Source: Virgibacillus halodenitrificans JCM 12304
GTDB lineage: Bacteria > Bacillota > Bacilli > Bacillales > Amphibacillaceae
Length of the DNA stretch: 64,000 nt
Assembly (NCBI RefSeq): GCF_001310895.1
Contig: NZ_BAZS01000002.1
Coordinates: 186,001 to 250,000 of the forward strand
Direction: 5' to 3'
Below are positions 34,505 through 44,200 of the stretch, piece after piece. The position numbers and the translations under genes were made by a program. Position 1 is the first letter of the stretch, and every line of letters starts with the position of its first letter. The notes under the pieces were generated by a model. That model was not told the DNA's origin, searched no databases, and worked only from the letters and a program-made list of their open reading frames with translations.

Positions 34505-34961
34505 ATGGAGTAGCAGACTGGAGAAGAGACCACGTCATATCCGTCAATTAAAAAATGCATTACAAATACTAGAGGCGGAAATGATTTATAGCCAATCTCC
34601 ATTAAAAGACGCTTTTGTTGTTATATCTAAACAAGTTCCAGAACCTACACGAACGTTTTTTGTTGGGTTAGATGATTTTCTTAATGACAACAATAAAGAC
34701 CTATACGTCATATGGAAAAGTTCTGTAGATAGACTGATGGAGGTCTCTTCTTTAGAGAGAAATGAAAAGGAAATTTTATTACAATTTGGAAGAACATTAG
34801 GTCAACATGATTTCGTCCAACAACAAAAACATATACAGCTCGCAGTTGGTCATCTGGACAGGGAATTGGAAGAGGCAAGAGATAATTATTTTAAATACAG
34901 TAAAATGGCGAAAAGCCTTGGATTCTTATGCGGGGTGTTCATCGTATTATTGCTTATCTAA
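34449..34961 (+). CDS. spoIIIAB: Stage III sporulation protein AB
   Basis: 170 residues (B. subtilis 171). N- and C-terminal membrane helices (about 2-18, 152-170) around a helical middle (RQLKNALQILEAEMIYSQSPL), typical of SpoIIIAB and distantly like GspF. The ATG at 34449 follows GAGGTG inside spoIIIAA, suggesting coupled translation. Platform-like component of the channel. Confidence 0.94.
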   Translation: MMWVGALLLIGTTTWMGFEWSSRLEKRPRHIRQLKNALQILEAEMIYSQSPLKDAFVVISKQVPEPTRTFFVGLDDFLNDNNKDLYVIWKSSVDRLMEVSSLERNEKEILLQFGRTLGQHDFVQQQKHIQLAVGHLDRELEEARDNYFKYSKMAKSLGFLCGVFIVLLLI

Positions 34962-34979
34962 TTAGAAAGGAGCCCATCT

Positions 34980-35186
34980 ATGCTTACAGATGCGTCTATT
35001 CTCTTCCAAATTGCTGGAATCGGGATCATTGTAGCATTAATCCATACAATATTAAAACAAATGGGAAAAGAGGAAATTGCACAATTTGCTACATTATTGG
35101 GGTTTATCATTGTCCTGGTTATTGTAATCAATGGTCTTTCAGAGTTATTTCAACAAATTAAATCTGTGTTTTTATTCCAAGGGTAG
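34980..35186 (+). CDS. spoIIIAC: Stage III sporulation protein AC
   Basis: 68 residues, two hydrophobic helices around KQMGKEEIAQFATLLG, the well-conserved SpoIIIAC core. AAAGGAG before the ATG. 18 bases after spoIIIAB and 6 before spoIIIAD. Confidence 0.94.
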   Translation: MLTDASILFQIAGIGIIVALIHTILKQMGKEEIAQFATLLGFIIVLVIVINGLSELFQQIKSVFLFQG

Positions 35187-35192
35187 GTTGTT

Positions 35193-35585
35193 ATGGACAT
35201 TTTGCAGATTGTTACACTTGGACTCGTTGCAACCATTTTATATATTACATTAAAAGATATTAATGGTTCGTTTGCATTTTTTATTATTATTATTACAGGA
35301 ATTATCATCTTTATTTCCATTGTTCATCAAATTGGAACCATCTTTCAATTACTTCAATCACTTGGCGAAAAAGCAAACGTAAAAGGTATGTATATGGAAA
35401 CAATCCTTAAAATAATTGGAATATCATATATTGCAGAGTTAGGCGCAAGTATATCTAAAGATGCCGGCCTTCAATCCGTTGCTTCATATATTGAACTGGC
35501 AGGAAAAATATTTATTCTTTTATTAGCAGTTCCGATTATTACTGCTGTGATCGAGGCAATATTAGGCTTCTTGCCGGCAACCTAA
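35193..35585 (+). CDS. spoIIIAD: Stage III sporulation protein AD
   Basis: 130 residues (B. subtilis 133), four hydrophobic segments, with the conserved ETILKIIGISYIAELGASIS and DAGLQSVASYIELAGK. Membrane component of the SpoIIIA-SpoIIQ channel, related to SpoIIIAC. Confidence 0.94.
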   Translation: MDILQIVTLGLVATILYITLKDINGSFAFFIIIITGIIIFISIVHQIGTIFQLLQSLGEKANVKGMYMETILKIIGISYIAELGASISKDAGLQSVASYIELAGKIFILLLAVPIITAVIEAILGFLPAT

Positions 35586-35619
35586 TGAACCAATGAATTG
35601 AAAGAAAGGGGAAATAGGT

Positions 35620-36807
35620 GTGAATCGGACTGCTAAAATTCTATTCGTTTCCTTGCTGATCTTGCCTTATATATTTTCAGGACAAGTATCGGCTACAACA
35701 ACAAGTCCACCTGTTAGTTCTGAGGAATTAGAGGATGACATGCTTCAGGAAATTTCTCTTGAAGGTGTCCAGGAGTACTGGAGTGAGCTTGTAAATGAAT
35801 ATAACGGCTATTTACCAGGACTTGAGAAGAAAAGTGTGTATGATCTAATAAAAAATCAAGAGTCTTTTTCGATAAAAGATAGCGTGATTGGCTTTCTGGA
35901 ATTTCTGTTTTATGAACTTATTTTAAACGGAAAGTTACTTGGTATGTTGTTAATGCTTACATTGTTCTCAATTATTTTGCAGACGATGCATACAGCTTTT
36001 GAAAAAAGCGCAGTAAGTAAGATTGCTTATTTTGTTGTTTACATTGTACTTATATTCATTGCACTGAATAGCTTTTATCTGGCCTTTTCATATGCGAAAG
36101 AGGCAATCAATACAATGAGTAGTTTTATGATTGCATTATTACCATTAGTGCTGGGACTGATGGCAACCTTTGGAAATCTCCTTACAGTTTCTTTCTTTCA
36201 TCCAATTATCATTTTTCTTATCAATTTAAGTGGTTTACTTATATCGCATTTTATTATGCCTTTACTCTTTTTGTCTGCTCTTCTACTAATAGTTAGTAGT
36301 TTAAGTGATGGATACAAAGTAACACATTTAGCTAAGTTATTACGCAACGTAGGTATAGGCACACTAGGGGTGTTTTTTACTATATTTCTGGGAGTGCTAT
36401 CTGTTCAGGGAGCAGCAAGCGCAATACAGGACGGTGTGGCTATGAAAACAGCGAAGTTCCTTACTGGAAATTTTATCCCGGTAGTAGGTAGAACATTTAC
36501 TGATGCAGCAGATACTATTCTAAGTGCCTCGCTTCTTTTAAAGAATGCAGTTGGAATCGTTGGTTTGGCAATTGTCTTGTTTATCACTCTTTTTCCGGCA
36601 ATAAAGATATTTGCTATTGCTTTAATATATAAAATTGCTGCTGCAATTCTTCAACCGATAGGTGATGGACCTGTTATATCCAGTCTCAACACAATCAGTA
36701 ATTATATTGTCTATATATTAGCCTGTTTACTTGCGGTATCTTTTATGTTTCTGTTAGCCATTGTTCTACTAGTTGCAGCTAGCAACATCACATTGCTTTT
36801 ACGTTAA
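35620..36807 (+). CDS. spoIIIAE: Stage III sporulation protein AE
   Basis: 395 residues with GTG start after AAAGGGG. A cleavable signal peptide (about 1-25, ending near VSATT) leads to a short extracytoplasmic part and seven or so membrane helices from about 105 on. It has the GxxGxxx-rich polytopic pattern of SpoIIIAE, the largest membrane protein of the channel. The start of spoIIIAF follows 10 bases after the stop. Confidence 0.94.
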   Translation: MNRTAKILFVSLLILPYIFSGQVSATTTSPPVSSEELEDDMLQEISLEGVQEYWSELVNEYNGYLPGLEKKSVYDLIKNQESFSIKDSVIGFLEFLFYELILNGKLLGMLLMLTLFSIILQTMHTAFEKSAVSKIAYFVVYIVLIFIALNSFYLAFSYAKEAINTMSSFMIALLPLVLGLMATFGNLLTVSFFHPIIIFLINLSGLLISHFIMPLLFLSALLLIVSSLSDGYKVTHLAKLLRNVGIGTLGVFFTIFLGVLSVQGAASAIQDGVAMKTAKFLTGNFIPVVGRTFTDAADTILSASLLLKNAVGIVGLAIVLFITLFPAIKIFAIALIYKIAAAILQPIGDGPVISSLNTISNYIVYILACLLAVSFMFLLAIVLLVAASNITLLLR

Positions 36808-36817
36808 GGTGGTTAAA

Positions 36818-37438
36818 ATGAGTATACTTATAGACTGGATCACTCAGATTATTATTTTCCTTCTGCTGGCAACCGTTATTGAATTATTGGTGTCTTCAAC
36901 TAAGATGAAGAAATATGTAAAGTTAGTTACCGGGCTCATATTAGTATTAATTTTATTAAAGCCTATTTTCTATGTTCTTCAAATTGATATTGAACAAGCT
37001 GTCAGGACTTCTATTAATCAAGTTAATTTAGAAAGAAACCAAGATAAATCTATAACAAATTTAATAGAATTTCAAAAAAGTGAAATACAAACAACACATG
37101 ATGCATATATTTTAAAACAAATGGCTGTCCAATTAACAGAAATTGCAGAAAAACCTCTATTAGAAAATTACAGGGTTGAAATCAAAAATATTGATTTTCA
37201 ATTCACGGAAGCATCAGAGGTTTCTTTTGAAGGATTGGAAAAAGTCATTGTATATATAAAAGAATCAAAGGGTGGGGAGGGAGCAGTGAGTTTAGTTGAT
37301 GATGTGGTAATTGACATGAACAACCCTGTGGAAACCAAAGGAAACGAGAATAATGAACAAATAGAGTCTTTTTTAAGAGAGCTTTGGGAAATGGGAGATA
37401 AGGACCTAACGGTTATAAAGGAGGGAGGGATCACTTGA
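36818..37438 (+). CDS. spoIIIAF: Stage III sporulation protein AF
   Basis: 206 residues, the length of the B. subtilis protein, from the ATG at 36818 after AAGGTGG; the frame is open to 36773 inside spoIIIAE. Two N-terminal membrane helices (about 7-27, 37-55) and a soluble ring-forming domain facing the intermembrane space (VEIKNIDFQFTEASEVSFEG). Confidence 0.93.
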   Translation: MSILIDWITQIIIFLLLATVIELLVSSTKMKKYVKLVTGLILVLILLKPIFYVLQIDIEQAVRTSINQVNLERNQDKSITNLIEFQKSEIQTTHDAYILKQMAVQLTEIAEKPLLENYRVEIKNIDFQFTEASEVSFEGLEKVIVYIKESKGGEGAVSLVDDVVIDMNNPVETKGNENNEQIESFLRELWEMGDKDLTVIKEGGIT

Positions 37439-38061
37439 AGCAGCTATTGGAAAGGTTTTTCGGAGGAAAAGATAGTGAAGGCAGTAAACGACCATCCAAA
37501 AAAACCGGATATATGATTATATTGGGAATAGCTGGTTTGTTTTTATTAATTCTCAGTAATATTTTCTCTTCGTCTCCTTCTGAAGGAATTAATGATCAAG
37601 AGATAGAAAAAATGGAGACAGCAAAGGAAACAAGTCAGCAGGAGGCACCTACTACAACTAGCATAGATGAACTGGAATCCCTGTATAAAAAAGATTTAGA
37701 ATCAATGCTTAATAAAATAACAGGGGTATCAGAAGCTGAAGTGATGGTCAATCTGGAATCAACTTCGGTGAAGGTCTATGAAAAAAACTTAATAAAGGGA
37801 CAACAATCAACGGATGAATCTGATAAAAATGGCGGAGAAAGAAAAGTGGAGGACCAAACGGAAGAGGTGCAGACAGTGCTGGTAAGACAAGGAGATAGAG
37901 AGGTGCCTTTGTTGATACAAACAAAGAAGCCCCAAGTCAGAGGAGTCTTTGTTGTAGCCAAGGGTGCTGATCACGCTACTGTGAAAAAATGGATGATTGA
38001 ATCAATCTCTCGTGTGCTTGATGTTCCAAAACATAGAGTTTCAGTAATGCCAAAGAATTAG
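37435..38061 (+). CDS. spoIIIAG: Stage III sporulation protein AG
   Basis: 208 residues, TTG start overlapping the spoIIIAF stop by 4 bases, with GGAGGGAGGG just upstream. One membrane helix (about 25-42), a disordered linker, then the ring-building domain (YKKDLESMLNKITGVSEAEV ... RGVFVVAKGADHATVKKWM). SpoIIIAG forms the large secretin-like ring of the channel. Confidence 0.94.
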   Translation: MKQLLERFFGGKDSEGSKRPSKKTGYMIILGIAGLFLLILSNIFSSSPSEGINDQEIEKMETAKETSQQEAPTTTSIDELESLYKKDLESMLNKITGVSEAEVMVNLESTSVKVYEKNLIKGQQSTDESDKNGGERKVEDQTEEVQTVLVRQGDREVPLLIQTKKPQVRGVFVVAKGADHATVKKWMIESISRVLDVPKHRVSVMPKN

Positions 38062-38076
38062 GGGAGGAATGAAGTA

Positions 38077-38631
38077 ATGTTAAAAAAGCAAACAGTTTGG
38101 TTACTAACAATGTTAAGTTTGATGATTGTGTTGAGCGTCTATTACATGACGTCACCAGCAAGTGAAGATTTAGCCTATATTAATGATGGACAAGATCAGG
38201 AGGAAGCTGTACCTACAGATTCACAGGAGACAGAAGGAGAAGCTGAGGTAGAAGGTATTTCAAACATGGGTGAAGATGAATTATTCACAACTATTCGCAT
38301 GGAGTTGGAAGATGAAAGAAGTATGAAAAAGGATAGGTTAAAAGATATAGTTGCTTCAAGTTCTGCTTCTGCAGATGAAAAGGATCAGGCGCTTAGAGAT
38401 ATAGACGTTATCGAGGATGTATCTACAAAGGAGTCCATTCTTGAGGAAACTATTCTAGGTTCAGAAAAATATGAGGATGTATTAGTTCGTTCAGAAGATG
38501 ACAAAGTACATGTACATGTTAAAGTTGATACACTGTCTTCAACAGAAGTAGTTAACATTATGCAAATGGTGAGAGACGAATTTGGTGAAGTTCCTGTAGA
38601 TGTGAACTTTCAACCTAAAGCAAGTGAATAA
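38077..38631 (+). CDS. spoIIIAH: Stage III sporulation protein AH
   Basis: 184 residues (B. subtilis 218). N-terminal membrane helix (about 7-24), acidic linker (DGQDQEEAVPTDSQETEGE) shorter than in B. subtilis, then the YscJ/FliF-like domain (ILEETILGSEKYEDVLVRSE ... VDTLSSTEVVNIMQMVRDEF) that binds forespore SpoIIQ. Last gene of the operon. Confidence 0.94.
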   Translation: MLKKQTVWLLTMLSLMIVLSVYYMTSPASEDLAYINDGQDQEEAVPTDSQETEGEAEVEGISNMGEDELFTTIRMELEDERSMKKDRLKDIVASSSASADEKDQALRDIDVIEDVSTKESILEETILGSEKYEDVLVRSEDDKVHVHVKVDTLSSTEVVNIMQMVRDEFGEVPVDVNFQPKASE

Positions 38632-38637
38632 ATTGCT

Positions 38638-38670
38638 AAAACCCGAGCCGTGGACAGACTCGGGTTTTTA
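38638..38670 (+). terminator. terminator of spoIIIA operon
   Basis: AAACCCGAG / CTCGGGTTTTT stem. Confidence 0.92.
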
Positions 38671-38817
38671 ATTTTAGAAGCATGGCATCCTCATTTAACA
38701 TACAAAACTATTCGCATTGAAGACACATCATTGTTATAATAGAGGAGTAAATTGTTTTACATAATCTATATAAAACCGTATTCTTAAAGAGTTCTTTAAA
38801 CAAGAAAGTACTCAATG

Positions 38818-38878
38818 TTGAATGAACACCACAATTTATCGTAAAATATTATTAGGAGTTTTTAGGACCTAATACTAA
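38818..38878 (+). promoter_or_regulatory. accBC promoter with FapR-like operator
   Basis: TTGAAT (38818-38823) and TAAAAT (38842-38847), 18 bases apart, form a sigma-A promoter. TTAGGACCTAATACTAA (38862-38878) matches the FapR operator pattern (TTAGTACCTGATACTAA) at 15 of 17 positions, just after the expected transcript start. It predicts that malonyl-CoA-sensing FapR controls the acetyl-CoA carboxylase genes here. Confidence 0.65.
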
Positions 38879-38905
38879 AATTAAGAACGGAAGGGTGCTA
38901 CCATT

Positions 38906-39409
38906 ATGTTGAAAGTGCAGGAAATTAGAGAAATTATCAAGCTAATTGATCAATCATCCATTAATCAATTTACTTATGAGTCAAACGGAACAACTATAAC
39001 GATGGAAAAGTCAGCCGGAAATACAACGGTTCAACCACAAAATACCCCAGTTCAAGTAGTAGAAGAGAATCCGTCTGTTCAGACAAAAGAAGAACCAACT
39101 ATTAAAGAAGAAAAACCAGTAGAGTCTCATAAAGAAGAAACGGTAAAAGAAGAGAGTAAGCCGTCATTTGATTATGAAATAACCTCTCCTATGGTAGGAA
39201 CATTCTATAGTTCACCATCTCCTGAAAGCGGTCCTTATGTTTCTGTAGGCAGCAATGTAGAAGATTCATCAATTGTATGTATTGTAGAAGCAATGAAGCT
39301 ATTCAATGAAATAGAAGCAGAAGTTTCGGGGGAAATAGTTGAAATCCTTGTAAAAGATGGCGAGTTAGTAGAGTATGGTCAGCCATTATTCAGAGTAAAC
39401 AAGAAATAA
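38906..39409 (+). CDS. accB: Biotin carboxyl carrier protein of acetyl-CoA carboxylase
   Basis: 167 residues. An N-terminal helical part ([16 protein letters not shown]) precedes a Pro/Glu/Lys-rich linker (about 50-92) and a C-terminal biotinyl domain. The biotin lysine is K131 in VEAMKLFNE. Carries CO2 between biotin carboxylase and the carboxyltransferase for malonyl-CoA synthesis. 13 bases upstream of accC. Confidence 0.96.
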   Translation: MLKVQEIREIIKLIDQSSINQFTYESNGTTITMEKSAGNTTVQPQNTPVQVVEENPSVQTKEEPTIKEEKPVESHKEETVKEESKPSFDYEITSPMVGTFYSSPSPESGPYVSVGSNVEDSSIVCIVEAMKLFNEIEAEVSGEIVEILVKDGELVEYGQPLFRVNKK

Positions 39410-39422
39410 GGGGATGTAGCGT

Positions 39423-40781
39423 GTGATTAGGAAACTGTTAATTGCTAACAGAGGTGAAATAGCTGTGCGTATTATTCGTGCTTGTAAAGAAATGGATATT
39501 ACGACAGTAGCAGTATACTCAGAAGCTGATAAAGAGGCATTGCATGTGCAATTGGCTGATGAAGCTTATTGTATTGGACCTACTTTAAGTAAGGACAGCT
39601 ATCTGAATTTCACTAATATTATGAGTGTAGCAACACTTACAGAAGTAGATGCCATCCACCCAGGTTATGGGTTTTTGGCTGAAAATGCAGATTTCGCGGA
39701 AATTTGTAAAGCCTGTAATATTACTTTTGTTGGCCCCACTCCAGAAGCTATCCAGCAAATGGGGATTAAAGACGTGGCCAGAGAAACAATGGAAAAGGCG
39801 AATGTGCCTATTGTACCTGGTTCTGATGGAATTGTTGAAAATACGGACGAAGCAATTGAAATTGCTGAAAAAATCGGATATCCAGTTATTATAAAGGCAA
39901 CTGCTGGGGGCGGGGGTAAAGGTATTCGTGTCGCCAGAACAGAAGAAGATCTTATTAAAGGAATCCAAGTAACACAGAAAGAAGCAGAAACAGCTTTTGG
40001 AAATCCAGGGGTTTATATTGAAAAATTTATTGAAGATTTCCGACATGTGGAAATACAAATTCTTGCAGATGAGCATGGAAATGTAGTCCACCTTGGGGAG
40101 AGAGATTGCTCTATTCAAAGAAGGTTGCAAAAGCTAATAGAAGAAACTCCTTCACCTGCTCTTACCCCTGAGATCAGGGAGAAAATGGGTGAAGCTTCTG
40201 TAAAGGCTGCAAAAGCAGTTAATTATGTAGGAGCAGGAACAATTGAATATATATTTGATAGAAAAAGTAACGATTTTTATTTTATGGAAATGAATACAAG
40301 AATCCAAGTAGAACATCCTGTAACAGAACTTGTGACTGGTGTGGACCTTATTAAAGAACAAATTCTAATTGCTAATGGTGAGAAACTATCCTTTAAACAA
40401 GAGGATATTGAGTTTGAAGGGTATGCAATGGAATGTAGGATAAATGCGGAGAACCCATTTAAAAACTTTATGCCTTCTGCAGGCGAAATAGAGATGTATC
40501 TTCCACCAGGTGGATTAGGGGTAAGAGTAGATTCTGCGGCTTATCCTGGATATAGAATACCCCCTTACTATGATTCCATGATCGCTAAGCTGATTACATA
40601 TGGAAAAACGAGGGAAGAAGCAATAAATAGAATGAAACGCTCACTAGATGAGTTTGTTGTAGAAGGAGTGTATACAACAATTCCATTTCATCGGCAGATT
40701 ATGGATCATGAAGTATTTATAAAGGGAGATTTCAATACGAATTTTCTTGAGGAAAATCCGATCATCGAGAAAAAAGATTGA
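39423..40781 (+). CDS. accC: Biotin carboxylase of acetyl-CoA carboxylase
   Basis: 452 residues, GTG start after GGGGATG. ATP-grasp enzyme: [20 protein letters not shown] start, glycine-rich loop [29 protein letters not shown], and [14 protein letters not shown]. Carboxylates the biotin on AccB using bicarbonate and ATP. Confidence 0.97.
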   Translation: MIRKLLIANRGEIAVRIIRACKEMDITTVAVYSEADKEALHVQLADEAYCIGPTLSKDSYLNFTNIMSVATLTEVDAIHPGYGFLAENADFAEICKACNITFVGPTPEAIQQMGIKDVARETMEKANVPIVPGSDGIVENTDEAIEIAEKIGYPVIIKATAGGGGKGIRVARTEEDLIKGIQVTQKEAETAFGNPGVYIEKFIEDFRHVEIQILADEHGNVVHLGERDCSIQRRLQKLIEETPSPALTPEIREKMGEASVKAAKAVNYVGAGTIEYIFDRKSNDFYFMEMNTRIQVEHPVTELVTGVDLIKEQILIANGEKLSFKQEDIEFEGYAMECRINAENPFKNFMPSAGEIEMYLPPGGLGVRVDSAAYPGYRIPPYYDSMIAKLITYGKTREEAINRMKRSLDEFVVEGVYTTIPFHRQIMDHEVFIKGDFNTNFLEENPIIEKKD

Positions 40782-40812
40782 CTGGTCTTTTAATTAATAA
40801 AGGAGTGAGAAT

Positions 40813-41211
40813 ATGGATGAACAGCCTTTGTTAAACGTTAGTAGTGATAATAATTTAGGTCAAGTTGAAATTGCGCCTGAAGTTATTGAGGTTATTGCTG
40901 GTATAGCTGCTACAGAAGTAGATGGCCTCTATGCGATGCGCGGAAACTTTGCAACGGGTGTTGTAGAACGCTTTGGGAAAAAAGCACATAGTAAGGGTGT
41001 TAAAGTTGAACTTACTGAAAATGGTGTGCTAATTGATCTCTTCGTTATCCTGAATTATGGCACTTCTATTCCTCAAACTGCACAGAAGTTGCAAACAAAT
41101 ATAAGACAGACACTAAAAAATATGACTGCTTTGGAAATTGATGAAATTAATGTACATGTTGTAGGTATACAAATGGAAACAAAAGAAAGCGATGAACAGA
41201 AAGAGGATTAA
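40813..41211 (+). CDS. yqhY: Asp23/Gls24-family envelope stress protein YqhY
   Basis: 132 residues (B. subtilis YqhY 135). Contains the family pattern IEIAPEVIEVIAGIAATEVDG and DLFVILNYGTSIPQTAQKLQ. In B. subtilis yqhY is clustered with accBC and its loss disturbs acetyl-CoA carboxylase control; the same clustering holds here. Ends at a terminator, making accB-accC-yqhY one unit. Confidence 0.93.
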   Translation: MDEQPLLNVSSDNNLGQVEIAPEVIEVIAGIAATEVDGLYAMRGNFATGVVERFGKKAHSKGVKVELTENGVLIDLFVILNYGTSIPQTAQKLQTNIRQTLKNMTALEIDEINVHVVGIQMETKESDEQKED

Positions 41212-41216
41212 GGGAG

Positions 41217-41257
41217 AGACCAAAAGATGATTTCACATCTTTTGGTCTGCTTTTTTA
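41217..41257 (+). terminator. terminator after accB-accC-yqhY
   Basis: AGACCAAAAGATG / CATCTTTTGGTCT stem, 6-base loop, then GCTTTTTT. Confidence 0.94.
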
Positions 41258-41376
41258 TACAATTAATGCGAATAAAAAGTTCTAAAATTACACTTTTAAT
41301 TTAGTTGGTTGGTCCTAGCGTTGGTTTCTTAATCATGTTATTATTTGGAGAGATTAGTTAAAGGAGCTATATACAA

Positions 41377-41769
41377 ATGAATAGACACACAGCGAGAGAA
41401 AAAGCATTTCAAATTCTGTTCCAACTTGATATTAATAAAAATGAGCCTAGTCAAGCAATTAATGATTTCCTTGAAACAGAGGAAAGTGATCCATTCTTAA
41501 TCTTACTTGTTGAGGGAGTAACAGAAAATAAACAAAAAATTGACCGGGTGTTGACTGAACGTATTGAAAAGTGGTCTTTTGAAAGGATAGCTTCAGTAGA
41601 AAAAACAATTCTGCGTATTGCTTCATATGAGATTCGATACCTTGATGACATACCGACAAATGTATCTATTAATGAAGCAGTTGAACTGGCCAATAAATAT
41701 GGAGATGAGAAATCAGGTAAATTTATAAATGGTGTACTTTCAAAAGTAATTATTGACAAAGGGGAGTAA
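41377..41769 (+). CDS. nusB: Transcription antitermination factor NusB
   Basis: 130 residues, all-helical. Starts with the Arg-rich HTAREKAFQILFQLD and has VEKTILRIASYEI and IPTNVSINEAVELANKYG. With NusE/S10 it binds boxA in rRNA leaders. First of nusB-folD-xseA-xseB-ispA, joined by tiny gaps or overlaps. Confidence 0.97.
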   Translation: MNRHTAREKAFQILFQLDINKNEPSQAINDFLETEESDPFLILLVEGVTENKQKIDRVLTERIEKWSFERIASVEKTILRIASYEIRYLDDIPTNVSINEAVELANKYGDEKSGKFINGVLSKVIIDKGE

Positions 41770-41772
41770 ATA

Positions 41773-42624
41773 ATGACTGCTGTTGAAATTAATGGGAGAG
41801 ACTTGGCGCAAGAAATTAAAGATGAAATGAAGGTGGAAGTGGAAGAACTTAATGGAAAAGGAATATATCCAAAGCTGACAGTTGTTCTTGTAGGAAATGA
41901 TCCTGCCTCTAAATCATACGTTAAAGGCAAAAAGAAAGCTTCAGCAGAAACAGGGATCGAATCTGAACTTATTGAGCTCCCGGTTTCAACTACAGAGACA
42001 GAATTATTAAACTTGCTAAATGGGTTGAATAATGATAATTCAATTCACGGGATTTTGGTTCAGTTGCCCTTACCTGACCATATTAATGAACAGAAGGTAA
42101 TTGAGACAATTTCTCCAAAGAAAGATGTGGATGGATTTCACCCAATTAATATTGGTCACATGATGACAGGTAATGATACCTTTCTTCCATGTACCCCACA
42201 TGGTATAATTACGATGCTTAAATCCCGTAATTTACAGATAGAAAGTAAACATGCTGTAGTTATTGGAAGAAGTAATATAGTAGGTAAGCCTGTTGGACAA
42301 TTACTATTAAATGAAAATGCGACGGTCACTTACTGCCATTCAAAAACCAAGAATCTTCAACATTATACGAAGCAAGCAGATATCCTAATAGTTGCTGTAG
42401 GCAGACCAAATGTAATTAACCAAACTCATCTTAAAGAAGGAGCCATAGTCATAGATGTCGGCGTAAATAGACTTGAAGACGGTTCCTTGACTGGGGATGT
42501 TGACTTTGATAGCGCAAAGGAAATAGCTTCTTATATTACTCCTGTTCCTCGTGGAGTTGGGCCAATGACAATTACCATGTTGTTGAAAAATACCATTAAA
42601 GCAGCTAAAGGAATGACAAGATAA
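41773..42624 (+). CDS. folD: Bifunctional methylene-THF dehydrogenase / methenyl-THF cyclohydrolase
   Basis: 283 residues. Substrate-binding region VGNDPASKSYVKGKKKA with the catalytic Tyr/Lys pair, QLPLPDH, KDVDGFHPIN, and the NADP-binding loop GRSNIVGKPVGQLL. Interconverts 5,10-methylene- and 10-formyl-THF. Its stop abuts the xseA start codon. Confidence 0.97.
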   Translation: MTAVEINGRDLAQEIKDEMKVEVEELNGKGIYPKLTVVLVGNDPASKSYVKGKKKASAETGIESELIELPVSTTETELLNLLNGLNNDNSIHGILVQLPLPDHINEQKVIETISPKKDVDGFHPINIGHMMTGNDTFLPCTPHGIITMLKSRNLQIESKHAVVIGRSNIVGKPVGQLLLNENATVTYCHSKTKNLQHYTKQADILIVAVGRPNVINQTHLKEGAIVIDVGVNRLEDGSLTGDVDFDSAKEIASYITPVPRGVGPMTITMLLKNTIKAAKGMTR

Positions 42625-43983
42625 TTGAAAGACAATTATTTAACAGTAACTGCGCTTACAAAGTATTTAAAAAGGAAGCTTGAGACAGATCCCCATTTAA
42701 AAAATGTTTGGTTAAAAGGCGAAATCTCTAACTTCAAACACCATAGTCGTGGTCACATGTATTTAACGATTAAAGATGATCAGACGCGTATACAGGCAGT
42801 GATGTTTGCTGGAAACAACCGCTTCCTCAAATTCATGCCTGAAAATGGAATGAAAGTTTTGATAAAAGGTGAAATAAGTATATTTGAAGCATACGGACAA
42901 TATCAGTTATATATACAAAATATGGAACCAGATGGCATTGGTGCTTTATATTTAGCCTTTGAACAGCTGAAAGAAAAATTACATAAAAAAGGGTATTTTG
43001 ACCAGCAATATAAAAAGCAAATTCCTGTACACCCAAAACATATTGGAGTTATAACCTCGCCAACAGGTGCAGCTGTTCGTGATATTATCACGACAATAAA
43101 AAGAAGATATCCAATTGTTTCCCTAACCGTAATTCCCGTTTTGGTACAAGGTCAAAATGCTACAAATTCGATCAAGCAAGCAATTGATAAAGCGAATGAA
43201 ATGGCAATGTTTGATGTTTTAATTGTAGGTAGAGGCGGTGGCTCTATTGAAGAGTTATGGAGTTTTAATGAGGAGATAGTTGCCGAGGCCATCTTTCGCT
43301 CGAGCATCCCTATAATTTCGGCAGTAGGACATGAAACAGATCTTACGATAAGTGATTTTGTTGCTGATATGCGCGCCCCCACACCTACTGGTGCAGCCGA
43401 ACTGGCTGTGCCTTCACATATTGAATTAAGAGAAAGAATAAAGACGTTAAGAAGATCAGTGAAAAAAGAAATGGCACGGAAAGTTATGGAAGAGGAGCGA
43501 CAGGTTCAACGGATAAAAGATTCCTATGCTTTTCGTTACCCTCAACTTCTTCTTAAGCAGAAAGAACAGGAACTGGATCAGAGTGTTGGAAATTTACAAA
43601 AAAGCGCTGGCAACTATGTTAAAGAGACAGAGAAAGCATATAGAGATCTTTTTAAGCGATTACTGGCCCAGCATCCTAAAAATCAAATACAACAATCTCA
43701 TAACGAATTAGACCAACTGACAAAAAGACAAAAGTATTGCATGAATTTGTTAATTGAACAGAGTAGTAATCAATTACAGAACACAATTGATAAACTAACA
43801 CTTGTGAACCCTCTTGCTATTATGCAGCGCGGATTTGCAATACCTTATACGCAGAGAGGGAACATATTAAAGTCAGCTAAACAAGTGAAAGAAAAAGAAT
43901 CAATAATTCTGCATATGGCAGATGGAAGGTTAAGTTGTTATGTTGAGAAAGTAGAGGAGGAGCATAATGGAGGAAAACAATGA
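42625..43983 (+). CDS. xseA: Exodeoxyribonuclease VII large subunit
   Basis: 452 residues. N-terminal OB fold ([19 protein letters not shown]), central catalytic region ([55 protein letters not shown]), and a long coiled coil that holds the small subunits. TTG start directly after the folD stop; the only ribosome-like match (AAAGGA) is 13 bases away, so re-initiation from folD is likely. Confidence 0.95.
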   Translation: MKDNYLTVTALTKYLKRKLETDPHLKNVWLKGEISNFKHHSRGHMYLTIKDDQTRIQAVMFAGNNRFLKFMPENGMKVLIKGEISIFEAYGQYQLYIQNMEPDGIGALYLAFEQLKEKLHKKGYFDQQYKKQIPVHPKHIGVITSPTGAAVRDIITTIKRRYPIVSLTVIPVLVQGQNATNSIKQAIDKANEMAMFDVLIVGRGGGSIEELWSFNEEIVAEAIFRSSIPIISAVGHETDLTISDFVADMRAPTPTGAAELAVPSHIELRERIKTLRRSVKKEMARKVMEEERQVQRIKDSYAFRYPQLLLKQKEQELDQSVGNLQKSAGNYVKETEKAYRDLFKRLLAQHPKNQIQQSHNELDQLTKRQKYCMNLLIEQSSNQLQNTIDKLTLVNPLAIMQRGFAIPYTQRGNILKSAKQVKEKESIILHMADGRLSCYVEKVEEEHNGGKQ

Positions 43984-44200
43984 ATTATCCTTTGAGGAAG
44001 CAATGAAGGAATTAGAAAAAATTGTAGGAAAATTAGAGGAAGGTGATGTCCCTCTCGAACGAGCAATTGATTACTATCAAGAGGGTATGAAGCTTTCAAA
44101 GCTATGTAATGATAAATTAAAAAATGTTCAAGAAAAGATGACAAATATCATGAATGAACAAGGTGACCTTGAGCCTTTTGAAATACAGGAGGATGAATAG
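43967..44200 (+). CDS. xseB: Exodeoxyribonuclease VII small subunit
   Basis: 77 residues, helical hairpin: [20 protein letters not shown] then [19 protein letters not shown]. Overlaps xseA by 17 bases, with GAGGAG before the ATG. Several copies bind the XseA coiled coil. Confidence 0.96.
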   Translation: MEENNELSFEEAMKELEKIVGKLEEGDVPLERAIDYYQEGMKLSKLCNDKLKNVQEKMTNIMNEQGDLEPFEIQEDE

